Below, in pieces: positions 1 through 7,375 of a DNA stretch of 11,523 nt. Every line of letters begins with the position of its first letter. Positions within the stretch are counted from its first letter, which is position 1. Origin of the DNA: Cyclostephanos tholiformis (taxonomy: Eukaryota > Bacillariophyta > Thalassiosirophyceae > Thalassiosirales > Thalassiosiraceae); assembly GCA_036939975.1 (NCBI GenBank), contig JALLPB010001045.1, positions 1-11,523 on the forward strand, written 5' to 3'. Both the position numbers and the translations under genes were made by a program. The notes beneath the pieces were generated by a model. It saw only the letters and a program-made list of their open reading frames with translations. It was not told where the DNA came from and did no database searches.

Positions 1-897
1 GCTTGCCTGAGTGCCTGGGCAAAGGTTGGGGCTGCGCCGTTGAGCATGAAGTGCTTGGAAGATGAAAAGGTTCGGAAGTCTATTGAAGATGGCGGTGAAG
101 AATGGGAGAGGGGTCTACGCAAGCTGCAGAATGCGAATGATCTCGCCACTTTTCTTTTGACAAGGGGTGGATACAATGGGGACTTGTTGAAAGCTGAACT
201 GAAGGCAACAGACAAGCCTAGGGTACTCACGTGGCCGCTTACAAAAGAATGGGTTGAGTTGTTGGCCAAGGCAACAACACATGGTACCAAATGGATGGCG
301 ACAGGCGGCAGCCATCTCATGTCAGAAGACTTTTTCAAATCAGTCGAAGTTCCACGGCGCAAGAACGAAATTAAAGCAATGGAGATGAACCAGTCTGAGC
401 TGATCAAAGGTGAGCAACTGAGACAGGACGCGGAGGCAATTCTAGTGGCAAGTAGTGATGCGCTTACAAATAAGCAGTACAATGTGATGAACACCACCAA
501 GTTGGAGACATTACTGAAGTGGCATAATGTGCCAAAGGCTACAAAGGAGAAGAAGGCATCGATGGTTGCACGGTGGGCGACGATCTGGGAGGGAGGGGTG
601 AAGCCGCCCTTTTTTGAGGTATGGACAGATGTAGACGAAGCGAAGTTGGAAGAGCTGAAAGCGATGGATATTGACATGTCTCAGACAGCGCTTGGGCGGC
701 TCAAAGAATTGAAAAAGAGAGAGGCTTTCATATCAGTCAGAGAGATGAACGAGGAAGAGCGGGAAAAAATGAGGAGGAGCCTAGACGAGATTGAAGCCGA
801 AGCTACTCTTAGAAACATAATAGATACCCCAACGGAGGAGCGGGCGGAAGAGGGGGCGGAACATGGCATAAATGACGGGGAAATGGATGGAGTTTAA
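1..897 (+). CDS. 3' part of an uncharacterised charged protein with a SAP-like helical segment (5' end outside window)
   Basis: The frame is open from base 1 and ends in tandem TAA stops at 895-900, so 298 residues are visible. The first ATG is at 46, but the in-frame residues before it (containing AWAKVGAAPL) look like real protein, so I treat the gene as cut by the window edge. Seen: conserved-looking blocks ATFLLTRGGYNGDLL (about 151-195) and ATGGSHL (about 298-318). A short helix-turn-helix stretch, KLETLLKWHNVPKATKEKK (about 499-555), resembles a SAP/HeH nucleic-acid-binding motif. The C-terminal ~80 residues are rich in Glu, Lys and Arg and probably helical, ending in an acidic tail. 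There is no signal peptide or membrane segment. Similar proteins are, as far as I recall, multicopy in diatoms and may be transposon-associated; this is inference. AATAAA at 896-901 overlaps the stops and may be chance. I cannot assign a function. Confidence 0.75.
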   Translation, partial: ACLSAWAKVGAAPLSMKCLEDEKVRKSIEDGGEEWERGLRKLQNANDLATFLLTRGGYNGDLLKAELKATDKPRVLTWPLTKEWVELLAKATTHGTKWMATGGSHLMSEDFFKSVEVPRRKNEIKAMEMNQSELIKGEQLRQDAEAILVASSDALTNKQYNVMNTTKLETLLKWHNVPKATKEKKASMVARWATIWEGGVKPPFFEVWTDVDEAKLEELKAMDIDMSQTALGRLKELKKREAFISVREMNEEEREKMRRSLDEIEAEATLRNIIDTPTEERAEEGAEHGINDGEMDGV

Positions 898-1259
898 TAA
901 ATAGCAGTGATATATTTATGTAACAAGAATTGGCTGTGTCTCAAGTATCATAGAATGCTGCCTGTGAGTGGGTGGGGAAAATATTGAGCACAGCTACGTT
1001 AGCCCATCATGTGACGATGATGCTAGTATGCTCGGTTTGAGCGCTACTGGGGCATAGGCAGTAGCTAGGGGCCATTTCCGCTGCACAACATGGTCAGGCA
1101 ATTTTCGTTGTCCAAAGTTAGCGGAGAGAAAATAAGAGATAGCGAAGTAACTAAGTACTTATCTACATACGCTTGCGTAGGGATAATCGCTAATAATCAC
1201 CAGCACTGGTATTAAACTCGTACGCAGTTATAAGGCTATGATTTTGTTTAGCATGTACT
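898..1259. other. Intergenic, no gene seen
   Basis: Unique AT-rich sequence between the left-hand gene and the first 1.3-kb repeat. All frames are short. A small perfect hairpin, TACGC-TT-GCGTA, lies near 1168-1179. I see no coding similarity, RNA gene or clear promoter. Confidence 0.6.
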
Positions 1260-1314
1260 TGGATATTCTGCGGGGTGGTACCAATTGGTATCCCGAGTAC
1301 CAATCAGTACTCGG
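1260..1314. repeat. Left terminal palindromes of copy 1
   Basis: After the TGGATATTC terminus there is a perfect palindrome TACCAATTGGTA (1279-1290). It is followed by a hairpin with arms CCGAGTAC (1293-1300) and GTACTCGG (1307-1314) around a 6-nt loop. Copy 2 keeps both structures with a few substitutions (7952-8008). Confidence 0.8.
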
Positions 1315-1552
1315 AACATTTTTTATCCAACGTGGCTTGGAAAATGGTAAACTAGCGATGACCCTCGGGGGAGTTTAATTGACAATGGTGATGTGAAGGT
1401 GAGGCTATCTGCGGTCATGTCAATCTCCATTATTCACGATGATATTATCATTGGATCAGCCATCGGGCAATGATGATTTTTTGTTGTGTGGTTGTGATGT
1501 GTGTTTTGACTAAGTAAATGCTAGCTAAAGCTAGCAATAAATGAACAAACTG

Positions 1553-2128
1553 ACCATGGCAGCCGCCATCATCCTAGGCCGCCATGGTGTTCCACTCCCT
1601 GCGCCGCCACTTATGACAATCAACTAACATATTAATCAATAGGAATGTGTCATTAAAATTAGGATTTATCATTATTAATCTACTAATTAGACCATTCTAA
1701 TAATGATGCATTGATGGGAGATGTTGGTTGTGTTTTAATTGGTAGGATCAGTACTGAAAAATTGGCAATGAAATCCGGAGAGGAGACAATGAGCATCATT
1801 GTCAACATCTAAGCCATCCGCTCGGCAGCCCTTTGGTCGGATCCACCATTCGACCACGTCTGCCAGGAGGGGACATCATGTACACATGATGTGAGGTGGC
1901 AGCAGTGCCAAAGAAGGCAGGAAACAGGAGAAGAAGATTTCTCCATGATGTGAACCATCACAACAATCAACCATGGCGGCTGCCACAGGGCCCCATCCCC
2001 GTCAATAGCATATACAACAATCAACTAACATAATATGTGATGGTTATTAGTCGTTAAAACTAGAATATTGTTATTACTATTATTAGGACTTATTTTGTAA
2101 TGACGTGTTGACAAATCATTGCATAGGA
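1553..2128 (+). repeat. Internal duplication (units A and B) inside copy 1
   Basis: Unit A (1553-1718) and unit B (1970-2128) are diverged direct repeats. Both begin ACCATGGC followed by GCCGCCA or GGCTGCCA. Both then carry CAATCAACTAACAT and a CATTAAAA(T)TAG stretch, followed by TATTATTA runs, and end near a CATTG motif. The same A/B arrangement is present in copy 2 (about 8244-8410 and 8681-8861), so the duplication predates the spread of the element. Confidence 0.6.
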
Positions 2129-2280
2129 TCATTATGGGGCGCAATCATTGTACCGGCGACAACAACCGCACATATACATCATACATCATATATGCCTCCC
2201 CTAACAAATAGTGCATCCATGACAGTAAAAACACGGAGGTATTGTTTGGTACTCCAGATTTTTGGAGCCAGTAGTAAGGC

Positions 2281-2475
2281 ACTACAGTGGCCAGTACAGT
2301 TGTCCCGAGGCAAAAATCAAGATTTTTGCTTTTGTACTATACCTACAGTAAATCCCAACAAGAAGTTAGGAGAAAGAAGAGGTGGCCTAACTTCTCATAG
2401 AGGCCTACTATAGGAATAGTACTAAGGCAAAAATCTAGATTTTTGCCTCAGGACTATTGCACTGGGCAATGTAGT
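2281..2475. mobile_element. MITE with ~60-bp inverted repeats, inserted in copy 1
   Basis: The first ~60 bp (2281-2340) match the reverse complement of the last ~64 bp (2412-2475). Shared stretches include ACTACA, CCAGT, GTCC(C/T)GAGGCAAAAATC and GTACTAT. Each arm has its own palindrome: GCAAAAATC-AA-GATTTTTGC near 2311-2330, and a perfect 22-bp palindrome centred at about 2437 on TCTAGA. The middle (~70 bp) is unique. Copy 2 lacks the bulk of this segment. TAA occurs just outside each end (2275-2277 and 2480-2482), compatible with a 3-bp Harbinger/Tourist-type duplication, but the exact termini are uncertain by several bases. Confidence 0.65.
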
Positions 2476-2597
2476 ATGTTAAGCTTGCGTGCTTGCATGA
2501 GGACTGGGATTTTTGCATGACATGTCTGTAGGACTATGTCTTGGGGTGCAAAACCCCATTTTTCAGGTCAGGTGAGTAACTTTGAGGTCTGGTAACC

Positions 2598-2648
2598 ATA
2601 TGGTACCTTCAGGTACCAATTGGTACCTGACCCCCAACAGAATATCCA
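2598..2648. repeat. Right terminal palindromes of copy 1
   Basis: A perfect 22-bp palindrome lies at 2609-2630, centred on CAATTG and flanked by two GGTACC hexamers. A third GGTACC precedes it at 2602-2607, next to the near-palindrome around CATATG (2592-2608). The element then ends CAGAATATCCA, the complement of its left terminus. Confidence 0.8.
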
Positions 2649-3132
2649 TACTATGCGTAAAGCATGTAAACATTGGAACTATGTGATGTTCCAGGTTTTT
2701 TATTTTTGAGATGGGTGTCCTGTCTTTCTTTCCATTTTGTGTGTGATTTTGTTGGTTTGCATGTGTCTAAGTGTGCAAGTAAGCAGATATAAGCCATTCA
2801 CATGCATAGGAATAGTAATCATTCTTGAGTAGGCATTAAACATGTTAGTACCCATTTAAAGCATTATCATAATTTCGGTTAGATACCGGTTCCTATGTTG
2901 ATCTCATTCTCAAATGATGCACGTTCAGATTCACTTTGAATTCCTTAAAACATTATTCCAGTTGCCGGTCATATGTATTGTTCCTACATGTATTTTAACC
3001 ATTAATCAGGTAATGCCTTAAATCAACCCTTTAAAGTTAAGATATTAAAGTATAATATTACTATTCTCATGCAAAAATCTTGATCTCTACCCCGCAGTCA
3101 TAAATCACACATAGTGGATGTTCTCATTCTTA
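2649..3132. other. AT-rich spacer, no gene seen
   Basis: This lies between the right end of copy 1 and the stop codon of the minus-strand PiggyBac relic, so it should contain that element's 3' flank and terminal repeat. TTAA sites occur (for example within 2992-3030), but I could not pair any of them with a matching inverted terminus on the other side. No coding similarity is seen. Confidence 0.5.
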
Positions 3133-5131
3133 TTACTTTTCCTCCCACTCATTTTCAATATTTTTGATTATCTTGTGGATTTGCTTGGCATTTCTATCTA
3201 TTTGTTTCTTGTCCAGTGCCTTCCACCCTTTGGTTTTCTTATTATTGACAAGTTTATAATAACTCCAATTCAATCCAAAGAACTCCTTACTATGAAAATG
3301 GAATGCATACTAAAGACCATTCCATTTTCTCTTATTAGTCACACACACCTTTCTGTTGCATATGTTACACTTCATCAAGGTACCATTTCTAGATACCTTA
3401 CACAGTTGCTGGTTGGTCATCATTTTCATAGTTGCTAAGTGCTCAAAAAGGTCCACAATTGATTTACATGGGAACTGTCTCGCCTTCTTAAAATTCTCAG
3501 GTGTCAATCCATCATCTGGATAGATATATCATCCAGCAGCTTTGCTGGTATTTCAATAGCACCAGCCCCTATTGTCCCAATCCTTCTAGAAATTGGTTAT
3601 CGAGTGTAAAATTGAAAGTAATCATCTCTTTTACATGCATTGTTATGTGTATCATACTCCGTCATTTGCTTTTGAAATTGATAGCATCTGACAGAATTCT
3701 GAATAACTCATTTGATCCTTCATCTCAACTCTCCACATTGCATCCAGGTTACCACCAAAACACTCCATGTACAAATGATACACTGCCACAATTCCCATTG
3801 ACTGCGCATGCAGATAAGGTGAATACCAGGTTTTCTAGGTGATGTACCTGTTTGTACTATTCTTTATCATATAATCCCGCCCCACATCAATACTGTAGTA
3901 GAAGTAGTGTCCTAGGTAACTTTTGCATGCCTCATTCTGCTCTATATCCCACATTCTCTTCTAATCTGCATAACCCCTTTCCTTCTTTGTGACATAGGGC
4001 AATAGAAAAGGTAGATTACTTAGTCCAGTAATATTCATTGGTCCAGTAGATTGGAAAGATACTGTAAACACCTTTGATGTCTCTGTCACCTCAACTTGTC
4101 TACTAGCAACAATAGAGTTTGTGTACCTCATCACCATTGCCATCTTGCATCCCACCTGAACCTTTTCATGATGAAGATATTCCTTCATATTTTTTGGGAA
4201 TCTATCCCATCTGCAAAGAAACTGTCATCCTGTACCCCTTCTTATATATATATATATATATATTCCATATCTTTCAACCCAGAGAAATGGTGTCTGTTGT
4301 TTTGTGAGGAGGAGATTCATTAGGTTCCTCTCCACTGCTGACTCCACTGATTGTTGTGAAATGGTCATCACTTCCAACAAGCAAACTGTCCAGCTGTTCA
4401 ACTAATACAACAACTTCCAAAGGCCCCTGCATTTTGAACCCTGGCAGACTTACATGCAATTTATGGTAATGAACATAACATTGTGGATAGCATTGACTGG
4501 TATCCATTATAAAGGTTAACTGTCCTCCTTTATCAAATGGCTTATGGAACAACCTCCCTCCACACTCAGCACAATACCCTCCATGTTTCCAAGTGGACTC
4601 ATCCAGAGTAGCATCCTGGTCTGCCCATTCCATGCAATAGTTCATGTCATGGACTAGAACCTTATATATGTAGTCATACTTATTGAATGGGTAGTATCCG
4701 GACATTCCACACTTTGGCTTGCTAAAGCTGTCATTCAATTAAAAAAATTGCTTATTATCTAACCAACACCTTGCTCTACTGTTTGTTCCAATAATCTGAT
4801 CGTATCTCGGATCATCTGGTTTCCACCTGGACCAAAGTGTCTGAGGTTTGCCATCAAGAGAGCCATGGCAGAATGGCACAGCTGTCTATTTCACCAGTTT
4901 GGGCATGGTTACAACACATCAGTTGTGTCCAATTCCTGACCAATTCCACTCATCAGGCAGCAAAAACATTCCAGATTGTTATGACCAATGAAAAGTACAG
5001 CAAAATGTGTCATCTTCAACACTGATTTTATCTGGCAGACACATTGGGAACAACATCTGGTAGAAGAAGAGTGCATCATTCTTAACCTAATTGGCTGTTA
5101 GACCATGCTGGCTACTTAAATTTTTATGGCA
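3133..5131 (-). pseudogene. PiggyBac-like transposase (DDE_Tnp_1_7 type), decayed
   Basis: Read leftward from 5131, a near-complete transposase can be followed. The N-terminal part has HGLTAN, then DALFFYQMLFPMC (about 5080-5040), then LLPDEWNWSGIGHN. The core (4738-4276) has YYPFNKYDYIYKVLVHDMNY, ATLDESTW (its DE fits the first catalytic Asp), a GGRLFHKP...KGGQL stretch, an IMDTSQCYPQCYVHYHKLH block and GPLEVVVLVEQL. Next come KKGYRMT (4243-4220), MRYTNSIVASRQVEVTETSK and FQSTGPMNITGLSNLP (4130-4010). WDIEQNEACKSYLGHY (about 3950-3905) and YSPYLHAQSMGIVAVYHLYM follow. The C-terminal Cys-rich segment has MKCNICNRKVCVTN and FHFHSKEFFGLNWSYYKL, then a basic tail ending at TAA 3135-3133. Breaks: in-frame stops near 5088, 4980, 4920, 4887, 4740, 4275 and 3962, and frameshifts near 4190, 3690, 3500 and 3310. 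Family members bind TTAA-flanked ends and cut and paste DNA in the nucleus; this copy cannot. Confidence 0.88.
4243..4263. repeat. (TA)n microsatellite inside the PiggyBac relic
   Basis: About ten TA units interrupt the transposase between its 'VSSGEEPNESPP' linker and the KKGYRMT block. Conserved residues expected just before KKGYRMT (a stretch like DNYF in active relatives) are not recognisable here, so the repeat has probably replaced or overgrown that sequence. Confidence 0.8.
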
Positions 5132-5239
5132 TACTACGTGATGAATTTATTGACATTAAAATACATCTGAGTTACAATTAAATTTGACAACTGAATATGA
5201 CCATACTATTTCCTAGATATGTATGATACTAAAAAACCC

Positions 5240-5348
5240 GTTGCATTTTTTGGTTTTGCATGGGTACAAAGCATAATAGTTTCTCACAATTTTCAGGTGA
5301 GAAAGAATTATGCTTCACACCCATCTGAACTAATTCAGATGGTGCAAC
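5240..5348. repeat. Foldback hairpin 1 (29-bp stem, AATTTTCAG loop)
   Basis: Arms 5259-5287 and 5297-5325 pair at 23 of 29 positions, with uninterrupted blocks ATGGGT, AAGCATAAT and TTTCTCAC, around the 9-nt loop AATTTTCAG (5288-5296). A second small hairpin, ATCTGAA-CTAA-TTCAGAT (5323-5340), overlaps the base of the stem. GTTGCA (5240-5245) and TGCAAC (5343-5348) close the whole structure. The tip is nearly identical to that of hairpin 2. Confidence 0.8.
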
Positions 5349-5580
5349 TATAATACATAGTAATAACACTTTTTTTTTGTAAGTATTAAAAGTAAGGTTA
5401 TTAATTACATGATCTCCTTACCAGGCACAGATACAATACCTACATACCCAAAAACTTGATGACCATGACAACCAACCGCCCCCGGCCAAAACCATGCCTT
5501 AACCTAGTGAATACAGCTAAGATTAGTGTGCGTTGTTTCAATGCGGTGGCAAAGAAAAAGCATGAGAATTAGCTTGACAA
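5349..5580. other. Spacer between hairpin 1 and exon-like piece
   Basis: AT-rich, with a T-run near 5371-5379. On the minus strand a short open stretch ends at a TAA near 5402, after VGIVSVPGKEIM (about 5445-5405). I do not recognise it and make no gene call. This would be the intron and next-exon region if the uS10-like piece at 5587-5616 is a real exon. Confidence 0.35.
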
Positions 5581-5586
5581 ACTCAC

Positions 5587-5616
5587 CTTTAGTTGGCAAG
5601 CGCACCGGACCGCAGC
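5587..5616 (-). pseudogene. Exon-like fragment resembling ribosomal protein uS10 (eS20/RPS20)
   Basis: On the minus strand, 30 bp lie between ACAG (5620-5617, acceptor-like, after a T-rich stretch) and GTGAGT (5586-5581, a strong donor). They encode CGPVRLPTK. GPVR(M/L)PTK is a hallmark of eukaryotic uS10, a 40S subunit protein. The expected next block (like TTRK.PCGEG) is not found in the following ~200 bp, nor the preceding part upstream. So this is at most an isolated captured or relic exon, perhaps carried by a transposon, since it lies between two hairpins of the same type. Nine residues can match by chance, so the call is tentative. Confidence 0.3.
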
Positions 5617-5977
5617 CTGTAGAATCGAGTCAATAAAATGAAGAAATAGTTAGTTATACAAAAAAATTACATCGCCATGTTGCAATGATTAACATTGATT
5701 ACGCAACCTCACAAAAGGCAAAAAGGGATCCATAACATTTGTAATTTTGCCCAGTTGTATAAACACCCTCTAGTTCAATTTTATTGTTTCTTGTAACAAT
5801 TTACTGCATCGATTAATTGTACACGATATTAATTTTTATTAGATAAATTAAAGAAACACTTTATTGCATCTAGTAAAAATTGTTCATTTCACTAGTAATT
5901 CCTATTTATGTAGAATATTCGTACGATACATATTCCTACATAGAGTTGAGAGTCAAAAACGGTTTGCAGAAACCAGT

Positions 5978-6049
5978 TTTGGATGGCGCTCTCTTTTTAG
6001 CTTCACACAATTTTCATGTGAGAAGCTAAAAAGAGTTGCACCATCCAAA
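5978..6049. repeat. Foldback hairpin 2 (~31-bp stem, AATTTTCAT loop)
   Basis: Arms 5978-6008 and 6018-6049 pair at about 28 of 32 positions (one gap). Shared blocks are TTTGGATGG, CTCTTTTTAGCTTC and CAC, around the 9-nt loop AATTTTCAT (6009-6017). The small hairpin GGTTT-GCAG-AAACC lies just outside on the left (5961-5974). Its tip (6002-6024) matches 21 of 23 bases of hairpin 1's tip (5281-5303). Its right arm contains the reverse complement of GATGGTGCAAC, which closes hairpin 1. Confidence 0.8.
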
Positions 6050-6060
6050 GCCATCCCAGG

Positions 6061-6267
6061 CTTCTCAGGTGGTGGACAATGGACAACAAGGTATAATTAT
6101 ATTTTACTTAAAGGTTTTTTTCCTTAGGTATTTACTATTGGGTGGCTATTTTTATTGTTCTAGATTTTTAAGTGCCAAAATTTAGCATTTGTTTGGCACG
6201 ATTTCTTTGATGCCCATTCTGAAATTATTCTAGATTCTGAATTTTTCATTGCATATACCAACCTCTC
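6061..6267. other. AT-rich spacer, no gene seen
   Basis: Sequence between hairpin 2 and the Harbinger-type element. TTCTAGATT occurs twice (about 6159 and 6229). No coding or RNA signal is recognised. Confidence 0.5.
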
Positions 6268-6310
6268 AGAACAATCGTCCTGTGATGTGACATCTCAGGA
6301 CAATTGTTCT
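6268..6310. repeat. 15-bp inverted repeat beside the Harbinger element
   Basis: AGAACAATCGTCCTG (6268-6282) and CAGGACAATTGTTCT (6296-6310) are complementary except at one position, with a 13-nt loop. The right arm ends 4 bp before the candidate left terminus of the Harbinger element at 6315. It may be part of that element's true end or an older foldback repeat. Confidence 0.7.
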
Positions 6311-6472
6311 CATCACCCTCTAGAGTTCCAAATGGAACGTCATTTGTCCAAGGAATGAGGAAGAGAGATGAGCAAGATGAAGCACAGCAAGCGTGGCAGT
6401 AGGAGCTGAGGTAAGAGGTGAATCAAGTGCGGCTCATAATTTTAATAATATCACCGCCACTGCCACAAATAA

Positions 6473-7375
6473 TGGCATGAAAGGAGAGGGCCAAAAATTA
6501 AAAATTATGGTCGATCATTGGTGAAAGAGCTTGTTGCAGAGTTTCTCCCCAATGGCAATTTACTCTGGAAGGCTGTTGCTGATGAGTACAAGTGCCGCTC
6601 TGGTGAGAAAGATGATAGAGATCCCCGTGAGATGGAGAAATATTTGCAATTTAAGATGTGGAACAATTTCAAAAAACTAATGGGGTGGAAGGTCCTCAGA
6701 AGGATTTTATTTTAGAGTGTATATCAATTCAACATAAAATAATTGGCAAATCAAGTGCCACAGTGCTGGGGGGATCATCTGAGATAAAGCATATTATAGC
6801 ATAATGAATAGCACGATGGAGGACGAGAAGGAAGACGATGATGATTCGTTGGAAGGGGTTGGGGTAGGAGGCAATGCTTAGGGGATGATGATGTGGCTGA
6901 TGAGGGAGATGGAGAGGGTGACCCTACCTCACTGTTTACTGCTGCTCCTGATGAGAACAATGCAGTTGCACTGCAATGACTGGGTCCCTTATGCTCTCCC
7001 CACCCTGAATCAGCACCACCACTTGTTGGTGGTGATGGATTTCACCACACTTTTGGGAATGATTCCTTAACTCGATCTTTACAGCGATTGGGCACAGACC
7101 TGTTTGGAAATAATGGTGATAATTCAAGATCTCTCTCAACTCCTCCCAGCTGGAATCGTACAACTAGCAGTGGTAAAATACAAATGAGCCACTCTTCTTC
7201 AAACAGCTCTTCGTCAAAGACTAAAAAATCAACCAACAAAAGAAGGCATTTGGTAAGTCTGTCCATAAACATGCTTGTTCAGTCAATTGACAATACCCCC
7301 ACTGTTGCATCAGTGGCACCAGCACCTGCTACAAGTGATGGAAGCAGCCTATTTCTCTTGGTCCAAGGAAATTGA
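6473..7375 (+). pseudogene. Harbinger-associated Myb/SANT-like DNA-binding protein, broken
   Basis: A frame from 6473 reads RRGPKIKNY, then LVAEFLPNGNLLWKAVADEY (about 6530-6590), SGEKDDRDPREMEKY and FKMWNNFKKLMG (to about 6684). This is the trihelix/Myb-like pattern of the second Harbinger protein. After a one-base shift near 6685-6695 it continues DFILECISIQHKIIGKSSAT (about 6704-6763) and GGSS. Stops follow near 6797. An acidic linker (EDEKEDDDDS) and a third stretch from about 6880 follow: DDDVADEGDGEGDPTS, one stop (TGA near 6977), a Ser/Thr-rich segment with NSSSSKTKKSTNKRR, and an Ala/Pro stretch ending at TGA 7373-7375. Known role of the family: it binds the transposon ends and helps import the transposase into the nucleus. 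The original C-terminal coiled region was probably lost at the deletion junction. Confidence 0.75.

Larger units (their letters stand above)
1260..2648. mobile_element. 1.3-kb nonautonomous TIR repeat, copy 1
   Basis: This copy aligns along its whole length, in the same orientation, with 7952-9209 (roughly 70% by eye, with indels). The left end TGGATATTCTGCGGGG matches the reverse complement of the right end, TGGATATTCTGTTGGGGG, and both continue into the same TACCAATTGGTA palindrome, so the ends form a terminal inverted repeat of about 35-40 bp. TACT sits immediately outside both ends (1256-1259 and 2649-2652), a possible 4-bp target duplication. No reading frame is shared with copy 2, so the element looks non-coding and would need a transposase supplied in trans. 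It carries an insertion at 2281-2475 and an internal duplication (1553-1718 and 1970-2128). The TG...CA ends also fit an LTR; that reading is discussed under rejected items. Confidence 0.75.

Noticed and set aside
2105..2413. 102-codon plus-strand frame inside copy 1
   Set aside because: It runs through the MITE insertion, and the equivalent frame is not open in copy 2.
3118..3842. Plus-strand frames with hydrophobic stretches (3118-3438, 3501-3842)
   Set aside because: They are antisense to the PiggyBac relic, which explains the sequence better.
5864..6127. 87-codon plus-strand frame
   Set aside because: It reads straight through both arms of hairpin 2; no similarity recognised and no good start context.
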